In this document: piece after piece, positions 56,062 through 64,000 of the stretch
Layout of the letters: each line of letters starts with the position of its first letter
Position numbering within the stretch: position 1 is the stretch's first letter
Assembly: GCA_024275575.1 (NCBI GenBank)
Contig: JAJRYV010000081.1
Coordinates: 1 to 64,000, forward strand
Reading direction: 5' to 3'
DNA length: 64,000 nt
DNA from: a bacterium
Lineage (GTDB): Bacteria > Zhuqueibacterota > Zhuqueibacteria > Zhuqueibacterales > Geothermadaptataceae
Notes under the pieces: generated by a model
Seen by the model: only the letters and a program-made list of their open reading frames with translations
Told to the model about the DNA's origin: nothing
Databases searched by the model: none
Position numbers and translations under genes: made by a program

Positions 56062-57222
56062 TTGAATATTCATGAATATCAGGCGAAAGACATCTTGCGG
56101 CAATTCGGCGTGGTCGTACCGGAGGGCAAAGTTGTCACAGCGCCTTCGGAAGCTGTCGCTGCTGCGAAAGCATTAGGCACTTCCATCGTTGTTGTCAAAG
56201 CGCAAATTCATGCCGGCGGCCGCGGTAAAGGTGGTGGTGTGAAAATGGCAAAAAGTCCTGATGAAGCGGGCAAAATCGCCCGCGAAATCATCGGTATGAA
56301 TCTCGTAACACATCAGACAGGGCCGGAAGGCAAGAAAGTTAATAAAGTCCTGGTCGAGCAGGGCCTTGATATCGCCCGCGAACTTTATGTCGGCATCACG
56401 CTGGACCGTACTGTCGGGCAACTGGCTTTTATGGCCAGTACCGAAGGCGGCATGGAAATCGAAAAAGTGGCTGCCGAATCACCGGAAAAGATTTTGAAAG
56501 AATGGATCGACCCGGTAGCGGGGATGCGCCCGGCGCAGGCGCGCAAGCTGGCGTTCGGCCTGGGATTATCGGGTGATGCTTTTAAAAACGGCGTCAAATT
56601 CATGATGGCACTGTATAAAGCCTATACCGCCACCGACGCTTCGCTTTTTGAAATCAACCCGCTGGTTGTCACCAAAGACGGCCGCGTGCTGGCTTTGGAC
56701 GCCAAGATCAACTTTGATGACAACGCGCTCTACCGCCACAAAGATTTTTTCGAACTGCGGGATTATGATGAAGAAGAACCCCTCGAAGTCGAAGCGAGCA
56801 AATACGATTTAAACTATATCAAGCTGGATGGCAACGTCGGCTGCATGGTTAACGGCGCCGGTCTGGCCATGGCGACGATGGACATCATTAAACTCAACGG
56901 CGGTGAGCCCGCCAATTTTCTCGATGTGGGCGGTAACGCCAGTCCGGAAACCGTGGAAAACGGCTTTAAAATCATCCTGGCCGATCCCAATGTGAAAGCT
57001 GTTTTGATCAATATTTTTGGCGGTATCGTGCGCTGTGACCGGGTGGCCAAAGGCATCATTCAGGCTGCGAAAAATGTCAGCATCAAAGTGCCGCTGGTGG
57101 TTCGCCTGGCGGGAACGAATGCCGAAGAAGCGGCGAACTTGCTGGCGAAATCTAGCGTGAAAATGGCCGTCGCGACCTCGTTGAAAGAGGCGGCGGAAAA
57201 AGTGGTTGCAGCCATCGCCTGA
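56062..57222 (+). CDS. sucC: Succinate-CoA ligase, ADP-forming, beta subunit
   Basis: The TTG start (56062) follows an AGGAGG site; a longer frame from 55963 lacks one. The 386-residue protein has the ATP-grasp features [16 protein letters not shown], '[20 protein letters not shown]', '[29 protein letters not shown]' and the CoA-ligase end '[21 protein letters not shown]' and '[17 protein letters not shown]'. It forms succinyl-CoA in the TCA cycle (reversible) with SucD, encoded 76 bases downstream. Confidence 0.95.
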   Translation: MNIHEYQAKDILRQFGVVVPEGKVVTAPSEAVAAAKALGTSIVVVKAQIHAGGRGKGGGVKMAKSPDEAGKIAREIIGMNLVTHQTGPEGKKVNKVLVEQGLDIARELYVGITLDRTVGQLAFMASTEGGMEIEKVAAESPEKILKEWIDPVAGMRPAQARKLAFGLGLSGDAFKNGVKFMMALYKAYTATDASLFEINPLVVTKDGRVLALDAKINFDDNALYRHKDFFELRDYDEEEPLEVEASKYDLNYIKLDGNVGCMVNGAGLAMATMDIIKLNGGEPANFLDVGGNASPETVENGFKIILADPNVKAVLINIFGGIVRCDRVAKGIIQAAKNVSIKVPLVVRLAGTNAEEAANLLAKSSVKMAVATSLKEAAEKVVAAIA

Positions 57223-57298
57223 GCCGGCGACCGTTTTTTTACGTTGCTAAACAGAAGATTGTTTTTGTTTTATCCCTATTTGAAAACAGGAGGATACT

Positions 57299-58171
57299 TT
57301 GAGTATTTTAATCGATAAAGACACACGTCTCGTCGTCCAGGGCATTACCGGCAGCGAGGGCGCTTTTCATTCTGATCAAATGCTGGAATACGGCACCAAT
57401 ATTGTCGCCGGCGTGACCCCGGGAAAAGGCGGGCAGAAATTCCGTGACCGCGTTGCGGTTTTTAACACTGTTGCGGACGCCGTTAAAGAAACCGGTGCCA
57501 ATGCTTCGGTTATTTTTGTGCCACCGCCTTTTGCCGCTGATGCGATCATGGAAGCTGCCGATGCCGGCATCGGCGTCGTTATCGCGGTGACTGAAGGCAT
57601 TCCCACCGCAGATATGGTCATCGTGAAAGCCTTTCTTGCCTCACGCAGTACCCGCCTTGTCGGGCCGAACTGTCCCGGTGTGATCACACCGGGGGAATGC
57701 AAGATCGGCATCATGCCGGGATTCATCCACAAAAAAGGCCGTGTCGGCGTCGTTTCAAAATCGGGTACACTGACTTACGAAGCCGTACATCAACTTTCAG
57801 AGCTCGGCATCGGCCAGTCGACCTGTATCGGTATTGGTGGCGACCCGATTATCGGTACGACGCATGTCGACGCGTTAAAATTGTTCAACGCCGATCCTGA
57901 TACCGACGCTGTCATCGTCATCGGTGAAATCGGCGGTACGGCGGAACAGGAAGCCGCCGAATATATCAAAGCAGAAATGACCAAACCCGTCGTTGCATTT
58001 ATCGCCGGACGCACCGCGCCTCCGGGGCGCCGCATGGGGCACGCCGGCGCTATTATTTCCGGCGGCAGCGGCACTGCCGATGAAAAGATGAATGCACTGA
58101 GCGCTGCCGGCGCTTCTGTCTGTGAAAGCCCGGCCGTCCTTGGCGAAACCATGCAAGGGTTGCTGAAATAA
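57299..58171 (+). CDS. sucD: Succinate-CoA ligase, ADP-forming, alpha subunit
   Basis: The TTG start follows an AGGAGG site. The 290-residue protein begins with the CoA-binding Rossmann part ([29 protein letters not shown]), and the phosphohistidine loop is [14 protein letters not shown] near residue 245. It partners SucC in the phosphoenzyme mechanism. The gene is followed by ndk, 41 bases later, so the set may be transcribed together. Confidence 0.95.
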   Translation: MSILIDKDTRLVVQGITGSEGAFHSDQMLEYGTNIVAGVTPGKGGQKFRDRVAVFNTVADAVKETGANASVIFVPPPFAADAIMEAADAGIGVVIAVTEGIPTADMVIVKAFLASRSTRLVGPNCPGVITPGECKIGIMPGFIHKKGRVGVVSKSGTLTYEAVHQLSELGIGQSTCIGIGGDPIIGTTHVDALKLFNADPDTDAVIVIGEIGGTAEQEAAEYIKAEMTKPVVAFIAGRTAPPGRRMGHAGAIISGGSGTADEKMNALSAAGASVCESPAVLGETMQGLLK

Positions 58172-58212
58172 ACACGCAACATAAATTTTGTAATTTTAAG
58201 GAGTCTTTCAAC

Positions 58213-58635
58213 GTGAGTCAAACTTTGGCAATCATCAAACCCGACGCTGTCGGCGCGAATCATACAGGTAAAATTATCGACCGGTTTTTGCAGGCCGGTT
58301 TCCGTATCCTCGGCATGAAAATGGTGCGATTAACCAAAGAAACCGCTGGTGCATTTTATGAGGTGCATAAAGAGCGGCCATTTTACGGCGAGTTGGTAGA
58401 ATTCATGTCCAGCGATCGTTGCGTGGTTTTGGCGCTGGGAAAAGAAAACGCTGTTGCCGACTATCGCCAATTGATCGGTGCAACCAATCCGGCGGAAGCT
58501 GAAGACGGCACGGTCCGCAAGCAGTTTGCAACCAGTATCGGCAACAACGCGGTTCATGGTTCGGATTCGGATGAAAACGCCGCAATTGAAATCGGCTTCT
58601 TTTTCAGCCGCAGCGAACTGGTACAAACATCGTGA
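58213..58635 (+). CDS. ndk: Nucleoside-diphosphate kinase
   Basis: GTG start with an AAGGAG site. The 140-residue protein has the typical order [51 protein letters not shown] and the active-site His in [14 protein letters not shown]. It transfers phosphate between nucleoside triphosphates and diphosphates. It is close to sucCD, a common pairing since ATP/GTP-linked steps are shared. Confidence 0.95.
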   Translation: MSQTLAIIKPDAVGANHTGKIIDRFLQAGFRILGMKMVRLTKETAGAFYEVHKERPFYGELVEFMSSDRCVVLALGKENAVADYRQLIGATNPAEAEDGTVRKQFATSIGNNAVHGSDSDENAAIEIGFFFSRSELVQTS

Positions 58636-58759
58636 ACATAACTACCGGATGAAATCGTTGCCTCCGGCAGCGCACTTTTGATGCTCAGAAACGCATTTAA
58701 ACGGGTTAAAATGATCAGCCTGGCACTGCATTCTCTCGAAATATCAATTTGGAGGCGGT

Positions 58760-59239
58760 ATGAAAAATCACAAAATCATGCACTTGCTTCTGCTAATTGT
58801 AGTGCTTGGGGTTGCTTGCAATAGAGACGAAAAAGAACCGGCGCAAAAGGCTGTTACGGAAGAAATGCAGTTAGCGCAACCGCAGCAGGCAGATTCGGTA
58901 GCCCATGTGCAAAAGAAAACGATTGTCGAACCGGTTAAAAAGCAGCAAAAACACGAAGAAAAGAACATCTCTGATTATACGATATATTTCACCCCGGATG
59001 GCCGCTATACGTTGCAGCTTTCTTCCTGGAAAACCAGAACTTATGCTGAACGTGACAAACTCCGTTTTTTCGATGCCGGCTTCGATTGCCGCATCGATGA
59101 GGTCGTGCTGCCGCAAACCGGCGAAAAATGGTACCGGGTTCGTATCGGCCGTTTCCGTACGCTCCAGGCAGCGCGAGAGTTTGCGGATAAATATATCAAT
59201 GAATTGCTGGAAGAACCGGCGTGGATTGATTATCGTTAG
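58760..59239 (+). CDS. SPOR-domain lipoprotein
   Basis: The ATG follows GGAGGCGG. A lipoprotein signal ends with LGVAC (residues 1-20), then a low-complexity, Gln/Lys-rich linker with a polar stretch (residues 25-70), and a C-terminal SPOR-like domain (about 78-155; YTLQLSSWKTRTYAERDKLRFFDAGFDCRI, KWYRVRIGRFRTLQAAREFADKY). SPOR domains bind denuded glycan strands at division sites. The 159-residue size is typical for short anchored SPOR proteins. Confidence 0.85.
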   Translation: MKNHKIMHLLLLIVVLGVACNRDEKEPAQKAVTEEMQLAQPQQADSVAHVQKKTIVEPVKKQQKHEEKNISDYTIYFTPDGRYTLQLSSWKTRTYAERDKLRFFDAGFDCRIDEVVLPQTGEKWYRVRIGRFRTLQAAREFADKYINELLEEPAWIDYR

Positions 59240-59497
59240 TTCTTCAAAATTAAAAATTTGAGTACTATATGTAAGCAGTAGCAGTTAAGAAGACTGCTTG
59301 CTGCAACTGCTGCTGCCTGCACCCACAAAATTAAACTTGAAGCACCATTAGGCTTTCATTTTGTAATGGTTTTTCAATAGCGGTAAGATGCGGTATAATG
59401 AATATTGTTCAGTCAATCCGGATGAAGTAAGTTAAAGTTTTGTTTCAAGTTATTGGTTTGACTGCCTGCTCTTCGCTTTCGAGCGCAGACTTTTTGC

Positions 59498-59526
59498 TTG
59501 ACTTACAAGCGAATTAATTTTAAATT
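59498..59526 (+). promoter_or_regulatory. Candidate promoter of the yceD-rpmF-plsX-fab operon
   Basis: TTGACT (59498-59503), 17 bases, then TAAATT (59521-59526), just upstream of the yceD start at 59552. The -35 is close to consensus and the -10 is fair. The gap 59240-59551 otherwise contains only imperfect inverted repeats. Assigned by eye. Confidence 0.4.
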
Positions 59527-59551
59527 TGCGTTCTTTTTTGCAGAGTGGAAA

Positions 59552-60052
59552 ATGAAAATACGTGTTTCACATTTAAAAGATGGTCTGTACACAGACCATC
59601 TTTTGGATTCGGCTGCGGCGTTCGGCTTTGAAAAGCCGGAGGCCTTCTGTGATAAAGTTTCCGTCGATTGTCAGATTGATAAACGCGCCAGTGATTTTTA
59701 TATAAGGTTTAATGTAAAAACCAGGGCGCTGTTAACTTGTGATCGTTGTCTTGAAAAATTTGCTTTTCCCATCGACGACCAGGGCAATGCGCTTTACACG
59801 GCAAATGAGAAGTTGCTGAAAGATGACTCCGAACAGATACATCTGATTCAGGACGGCCAGCCGGAAATCGATCTCAGCGCCGATATACGGGAAACGGTTT
59901 TATTGGGCCTGCCCATAAAAAACCTTTGCAAAGATGATTGCAAAGGCCTTTGTTGCTGTGGGCAAAACCTGAATTTTGAAGCCTGCAAATGTGAAACAGA
60001 AACGATCGACCCGCGGTGGGCGGCATTATCAAAATTGAAAAAATCTGAATAA
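59552..60052 (+). CDS. yceD: YceD/DUF177 family protein
   Basis: The ATG at 59552 follows GAGTGGAA; the frame from 59498 lies inside the candidate promoter. The 166-residue protein has the DUF177 features 'LLTCDRCLEKFAFPID', 'EIDLSADIRETVLLGLPIKNLCKDDCKGLC' and a C-terminal Cys-rich end (CCCGQNLNFEACKC). YceD is linked to large ribosomal subunit RNA processing in bacteria and is almost always next to rpmF, as here (27 bases to rpmF). A perfect 14-bp inverted repeat lies inside its coding start. Confidence 0.88.
   Translation: MKIRVSHLKDGLYTDHLLDSAAAFGFEKPEAFCDKVSVDCQIDKRASDFYIRFNVKTRALLTCDRCLEKFAFPIDDQGNALYTANEKLLKDDSEQIHLIQDGQPEIDLSADIRETVLLGLPIKNLCKDDCKGLCCCGQNLNFEACKCETETIDPRWAALSKLKKSE
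59575..59604. promoter_or_regulatory. Perfect 14-bp inverted repeat inside the 5' end of yceD
   Basis: AAAAGATGGTCTGT and ACAGACCATCTTTT are exact inverted repeats with a two-base AC centre, at codons 9-18 of yceD. In RNA it would be a strong hairpin directly ending in T residues. It could be an attenuator, an operator or a structure in the leader region. The protein sequence (KDGLYTDHLL) is tolerated but the codons make a perfect palindrome. Confidence 0.55.
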
Positions 60053-60078
60053 ATTTTATATAACAAGGAGAAACCACA

Positions 60079-60258
60079 GTGGCTGTACCGAAAAGACGTA
60101 ATTCACCGCAACGACGTGACAAACGCCGGACACACTGGAAATTGACAGCGACGAACGTGTCGGAATGCAATAATTGTCATCAACCCAAATTACCGCACAG
60201 AGCCTGCCCCAATTGTGGCTATTACGACGGACGTTCGGTTTTTATTCCACAAAACTGA
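60079..60258 (+). CDS. rpmF: Large ribosomal subunit protein bL32
   Basis: A 59-residue protein too short for many ORF tracks. GTG start at 60079 after an AAGGAG site. It reads AVPKRRNSPQRRDKRRTHWK, then CNNCHQPKLPHRACPNCGYYDGR: the bL32 fold with a Cys4 zinc ribbon (CxxC ... CxxC). It lies between yceD and plsX, the canonical arrangement. Confidence 0.95.
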   Translation: MAVPKRRNSPQRRDKRRTHWKLTATNVSECNNCHQPKLPHRACPNCGYYDGRSVFIPQN

Positions 60259-60397
60259 TAGCGATTTACGGCAAAACCTTTTGGGCTTTCAGGGCTGGAA
60301 ACTTTTGTCAATAATATCGATTGAAAATGAACTCATGTTTGCTGTTGAAGATGTGATGAAAGCGTTTTTTGCCGAAGCAGGAATTGATGGATAGAAT

Positions 60398-61429
60398 ATG
60401 AAAATAGCTCTGGATGCGATGGGCGGGGATAAGGCCCCCCGGGCATTGATTGAAGGCGGTTTAATTGCCAGTACGCAATGTAATGGCGCGATTGAGGTGG
60501 TTTTTGTCGGCGACCGGAAAAGGATCGCGGATGAAATTAACCGGCACAAAGAATTGACCAGGAAAGCGCGTTATTCGATCGTTCACGCCTCTCAAGTCGT
60601 CGAAATGGGTGACAGTCCTTCAACTGCGCTAAAACGCAAGCCTGACTCCTCCATTTTTGTTGCTCAGAAATTGCAAAAAGAAGGGAAGGTCGATGCCGTA
60701 GTCAGCGCCGGCAATACAGGAGCAACGATGGCTTCGGGTTTGTTGACCCTGGGCAGGCTGAAAGGTGTGCATCGCCCGGCGATCGGCACATTCGTTCCCC
60801 ATGAAGATGATTTTACCTTTATCATCGATGTCGGTGCCAATGTGGATTGTAAACCCCGTAATCTGGTGGAATTTGCCATTATGGGGTCGATTTTCACCTC
60901 CAAAATCATGCGTAAAGAACGCCCGAAAGTTGCACTTCTGAGTATTGGGGAAGAAAAGAAAAAAGGCAATGAATTGACTTTGCAGGTTCATGCTCAGCTT
61001 TCACAATCCAGTCTGAATTTTATCGGCAATGTGGAAGGCAACGATATTTTGAACAGTGAGGCCAATAGCATCGTCTGTGATGGATTTGTTGGAAATATAC
61101 TTTTGAAATTTGCCGAAAACCTTGCCGAAGTGCTCGGTGCCCAGATCAAACGCAATATGAAAGGCAGTAAAATTGCCCTGCTTGGCGGCATACTGATGAA
61201 ACCGGTTTTCACCAAAGTGAAAAAAGCATGGGATTATGAAGAATACGGCGGCGTACCCCTCTTAGGTGTTAATGGTGTTGTTATCATTTCTCATGGTCGC
61301 TCGACCCCAAAAGCAGTTTCCAATGCAATATTAAAAGCGCGAGAAATGGTTGATACGAATATCAACGAAACGATACAACACGAATTAGTAGCCTTGCGAG
61401 GAATGGAAGTTGTCTCTGAAAATGCCTGA
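60398..61429 (+). CDS. plsX: Phosphate acyltransferase PlsX
   Basis: The 343-residue protein begins MKIALDAMGGDKAPRALIEG and includes VVSAGNTGATMASGLLTLGRL, IDVGANVDCKPRNLVEFA, LSIGEEKKKGNELT and GFVGNILLKFAENLAE. PlsX converts acyl-ACP to acyl-phosphate, the first dedicated step of phosphatidic acid formation. It overlaps fabH by 8 bases at its end. Confidence 0.95.
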   Translation: MKIALDAMGGDKAPRALIEGGLIASTQCNGAIEVVFVGDRKRIADEINRHKELTRKARYSIVHASQVVEMGDSPSTALKRKPDSSIFVAQKLQKEGKVDAVVSAGNTGATMASGLLTLGRLKGVHRPAIGTFVPHEDDFTFIIDVGANVDCKPRNLVEFAIMGSIFTSKIMRKERPKVALLSIGEEKKKGNELTLQVHAQLSQSSLNFIGNVEGNDILNSEANSIVCDGFVGNILLKFAENLAEVLGAQIKRNMKGSKIALLGGILMKPVFTKVKKAWDYEEYGGVPLLGVNGVVIISHGRSTPKAVSNAILKAREMVDTNINETIQHELVALRGMEVVSENA

Positions 61430-62402
61430 AACGGTTTTACTTGGAACCGGTTACGAAGTCCCTGAAAAAATATTGACCAATCACGACCTGGAAAAAATGG
61501 TCGACACCAACGACCAGTGGATTCAGGAACGCACCGGTATAAAAGAAAGAAGAATAGCCTCATCTGATTTAACCACCTCTGAACTGTGCACGCGTGCGGC
61601 ACGCAAAGCCTTACAGGACGCCAATTTACAGCCGGAAGATATCGATCTCATCCTGATCGGCACCGTCACCGGTGATGCGCTTTTTCCTTCCACAGCCTGC
61701 TATGTGCAGGAAAAACTTGGTGCCTGCAACGCTGCCGCGATGGATTTGCAGGCCGCATGCGCCGGATTTCTTTATGTGAGCACGGTCGCCGATGCCTTCA
61801 TCATCAGCGGTAAAGCGAAAGTCGTGCTCGCCATCGGCGGCGAGATCCTGAGCCGCATCGTCGATTGGAATGATCGCTCCACCTGCGTTTTGTTCGGTGA
61901 TGGCGCCGGCGCCGCAATCTGGGGCGCGGCAAATGATTCTGGCAAAGGCATCATCGATACTTATATGAAAAGCGATGGCCGCCTGACGGAATTGCTCTGC
62001 TCCTACGGTGGTGGAACGAATTATCCAATGCAGGAAGCGATTGAGAAAAATGTTCAGTTTATCCAGATGCAAGGGCAGGAGGTTTTTAAATCGGCCGTGA
62101 GGGCTATGAGCGAGGCCGTTTTGACTATTTTGAAAAAAAACGATCTCACTGGTGATGATATCGATGTTCTGATCCCGCATCAGGCAAATATCCGCATTAT
62201 GAACGCAACAGTGCGCAAGACGAAAATTGATGAAAACAAGGTTTACGTCAATGTCGATCGCTTTGGCAACACCTCGGCTGCGTCTATACCTATCGCACTG
62301 GCGGAAGCGCGACAGAGTGGTGCGATCAAAGCGGGACAACTGGTTTTGCTGGTCTCTTTCGGTGGCGGATTTACCTGGGGTTCTTTGCTGCTGCAACTTT
62401 AG
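61422..62402 (+). CDS. fabH: 3-oxoacyl-ACP synthase III
   Basis: I take the ATG at 61422, inside the end of plsX; a TTG at 61410 with a GAGG sequence is an alternative. The 326-residue protein shows the thiolase-fold catalytic triad: Cys in LQAACAGFLYV, His in IPHQANIRIM, and Asn in FGNTSAASIPIAL. FabH condenses acetyl-CoA (or a branched starter) with malonyl-ACP to start fatty-acid synthesis. It stands in the order plsX-fabH-fabD-fabG, typical of bacteria. Confidence 0.95.
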   Translation: MPETVLLGTGYEVPEKILTNHDLEKMVDTNDQWIQERTGIKERRIASSDLTTSELCTRAARKALQDANLQPEDIDLILIGTVTGDALFPSTACYVQEKLGACNAAAMDLQAACAGFLYVSTVADAFIISGKAKVVLAIGGEILSRIVDWNDRSTCVLFGDGAGAAIWGAANDSGKGIIDTYMKSDGRLTELLCSYGGGTNYPMQEAIEKNVQFIQMQGQEVFKSAVRAMSEAVLTILKKNDLTGDDIDVLIPHQANIRIMNATVRKTKIDENKVYVNVDRFGNTSAASIPIALAEARQSGAIKAGQLVLLVSFGGGFTWGSLLLQL

Positions 62403-62507
62403 GTGAACGCTGCTGAGCAGCAGACAGGCTCGCCACCCGTTTAGCTGTATGCACAGTTATGGTTTAATCATGATAAACGCTTTTTGCTTAATAAAGGAAG
62501 TAAACTT

Positions 62508-63425
62508 TTGATCGCATTTCTCTACCCTGGACAGGCCTCGCAGTATGTCGGCATGCTCAAAGACCTCGTTGAAAACTATCCACTTGCTGCGGAAATGGTT
62601 GAAGCGGCAGAGCAAATTCTCGATTTTGATTTGAAAACAGTTTGTTTCGAGGGCTCGGAAGAAAAACTGAAGCAGACCTATATCACCCAGCCGGCTATTT
62701 TTGTGCACAGTTGCATCGCCACGGCCTTGCTGGCTGAAAAAGGCATCAAACCGGATTGTGTGGCCGGGCACAGTCTTGGCGAGTATTCTTCACTTGTCGC
62801 TGCCGGTGTGCTGGAATATATCGAAGCGCTTAAACTGGTGAAAATCCGCGGTGAAGCCATGCAAAAAGCGGGAGAAATTCAGCCGGGAACGATGGCTGCC
62901 ATTATTGGTATTGAGAATGATGCAGTGGAAAAACTGTGTGCGGCGGCTGCGGAAGCCGGTATTGTCAGGCCGGCAAATTATAACTCGCCGGGTCAAATTG
63001 TTATTTCGGGTTGCCTGGAAGGTATCGAAAAAGCGGTGCAAATCGCGGTGGAATTCGGCGCCAAACGCGCCGTGCCTCTCATCGTTGGTGGGGCGTTTCA
63101 CTCGCCGCTGATGGAGAGCGCCGGGCAGCCATTAAAAGAAGCGATTCACAATACACGATTTAAGGATGCAGCCGTTCCGCTTTATTCCAATGTTGCCGCG
63201 AAACCGGTACGTCAGGCTGAAAAGATTAAAATACTGCTCGAGCAGCAATTGACCAGCCCGGTTTTGTGGGCGCAATCGATGGAAAATATGCTGCGTGATG
63301 GTGCGGAAAAATTTTATGAAGTCGGCCCGCAGCGTATTTTGACCGGGCTGCTACGCCGAATCGACCGCAAAAAACGAGTCAAAGGAATCGATACTGTCGA
63401 AGATTTAAAAAACCTCATCGATTAA
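62508..63425 (+). CDS. fabD: Malonyl-CoA:ACP transacylase
   Basis: The TTG at 62508, seven bases after AAAGGAAG, is the best start; the frame from 62484 is less well placed. The 305-residue protein has the FabD features 'IAFLYPGQASQYVGM', the active-site Ser in VAGHSLGEYSSLVAAG (about residue 88), and VGGAFHSPLM with the catalytic His. It loads malonyl groups onto ACP. A 105-base gap with no obvious element separates it from fabH. Confidence 0.95.
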   Translation: MIAFLYPGQASQYVGMLKDLVENYPLAAEMVEAAEQILDFDLKTVCFEGSEEKLKQTYITQPAIFVHSCIATALLAEKGIKPDCVAGHSLGEYSSLVAAGVLEYIEALKLVKIRGEAMQKAGEIQPGTMAAIIGIENDAVEKLCAAAAEAGIVRPANYNSPGQIVISGCLEGIEKAVQIAVEFGAKRAVPLIVGGAFHSPLMESAGQPLKEAIHNTRFKDAAVPLYSNVAAKPVRQAEKIKILLEQQLTSPVLWAQSMENMLRDGAEKFYEVGPQRILTGLLRRIDRKKRVKGIDTVEDLKNLID

Positions 63426-63452
63426 ATAATTTAATTTTAGTTAAGGTTAAGC

Positions 63453-64000
63453 ATGAACACTTTGCAGGATAAAATCGCGATCGTCACCGGCGCTTCCCGC
63501 GGCATTGGCCGGGCAATCGCACTGCAACTCGCGGTTGCCGGGGCAAAGGTTGTTTTAACGGCAACCTCACAAGCAGGCGCGGACAAAACGGCTGCGGAAA
63601 TCGGCAGTGCAGGTGGTCAGGCATATGCCCGTGTGCTGAATTTGAACGACGCTGCAGCCATCAGCGAATTTATTTCTTCTGTACATAAGGAATTTGGTCG
63701 TATAGATATTCTTGTAAACAATGCCGGTATCACCCGCGATAATCTTCTCATTCGCATGTCTGCACAACAATGGCAGGAAGTCATCGATGTCAACTTATCC
63801 GGCGTTTATTACGCTATTCGTGCGGCGGCCAAACCGATGATGCGCCAGCGCGCGGGAAAAATCATCAATATCACCTCAATCGTTGGGCAGATCGGCAACG
63901 CCGGGCAGGTAAACTACAGCGCTGCAAAAGCAGGAATAATCGGCATGACAAAGGCCGTTGCAAAAGAGTTCGCAGCGCGCAATATCCAGGTCAACTGTGT
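63453..64000 (+). CDS. fabG: 3-oxoacyl-ACP reductase, 3' partial
   Basis: Starts at the ATG at 63453, 27 bases after fabD, with an AAGG sequence upstream. It is open to the window end, so only about 182 residues are seen. The SDR motifs are clear: AIVTGASRGIGRAIAL (dinucleotide binding), ILVNNAGITRDNLL, and IINITSIVGQIGNAGQVNYSAAKAG, with the Ser-Tyr-Lys triad complete. FabG reduces 3-oxoacyl-ACP with NADPH. The gene order suggests acpP and fabF lie beyond the window. Confidence 0.95.
   Translation, partial: MNTLQDKIAIVTGASRGIGRAIALQLAVAGAKVVLTATSQAGADKTAAEIGSAGGQAYARVLNLNDAAAISEFISSVHKEFGRIDILVNNAGITRDNLLIRMSAQQWQEVIDVNLSGVYYAIRAAAKPMMRQRAGKIINITSIVGQIGNAGQVNYSAAKAGIIGMTKAVAKEFAARNIQVNC

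Noticed and set aside
61626-62396. A 256-codon minus-strand frame opposite fabH
   Set aside because: fabH motifs are complete on the plus strand; the reverse frame is a composition effect.
1-64000. CRISPR arrays, tRNA or rRNA genes, complete insertion sequences
   Set aside because: No regularly spaced repeats, cloverleaf-like segments or transposase frames were seen on either strand.

Overview
This 64 kb window looks like a chromosomal contig from an uncultivated or little-studied bacterium of the FCB/Calditrichota-like kind. That placement is inferred from the sequence: several secreted proteins end in a YPNPFN...KLLLLR type C-terminal sorting domain, cohesin and dockerin modules sit on single polypeptides, TTG and GTG starts are common, and core genes have strong purine-rich ribosome binding sites. 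No rRNA, tRNA, CRISPR array or intact mobile element was seen.

Layout. (1) 1-9581, plus strand: the end of a large FtsX-type ABC permease (frameshifted), then a tight operon of a PQQ-type propeller, an NHL propeller, a small Cys-rich Tat-like protein, a Tat ferredoxin, a NapH/NosR-like membrane Fe-S protein and a second membrane-anchored PQQ-type propeller. This looks like an envelope electron-transfer module of unclear function. (2) 9582-18477: a decaying accessory region. It holds fragments of carbohydrate-active and beta-helix proteins, an ECF sigma/anti-sigma pair with a coiled-coil exported protein, a frameshifted lipoprotein, a GHL15-like lipoprotein, a GH10 xylanase that has lost its catalytic middle, an intact GH51/GH39-like secreted enzyme and two copies of a palindromic repeat. 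(3) 18575-22590: a GAF/HD-GYP phosphodiesterase, a YhaM-like nuclease with an amber codon near its best start, a papain-like amidase and a possible integrase remnant. (4) 22640-33843: a two-subunit IorAB-type molybdenum oxidoreductase, then two very large secreted cohesin/dockerin proteins on the minus strand. (5) 34333-41395: a heparinase II/III-like enzyme, two glycosyltransferases, an AlgD-like nucleotide-sugar dehydrogenase (an exopolysaccharide set) and CheV. (6) 41615-53261: a PIG-L deacetylase fusion, a broken propeller gene, argG (with an in-frame stop) and argH, an unrecognised secreted protein, a thioredoxin-fold lipoprotein and a class A beta-lactamase-like protein. (7) 53264-55892: a SelW-like selenoprotein gene with an in-frame UGA, an ABM-domain protein, an M29 aminopeptidase and larB. 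(8) 56062-64000: sucCD, ndk, a SPOR lipoprotein, then yceD-rpmF-plsX-fabH-fabD-fabG, the classic ribosomal-protein L32/fatty-acid initiation cluster, running off the window end.

The strongest hidden item is the 73-codon SelW-like gene at 53264-53485 (minus), missed by ordinary ORF calling because codon 11 is UGA, exactly at the CxxU active site. Two other themes are an unusual redox/propeller operon at the left end, and a set of otherwise well-preserved genes broken by single-base changes (permease, yhaM-like, argG, a propeller gene), which are either strain-level pseudogenes or consensus errors.
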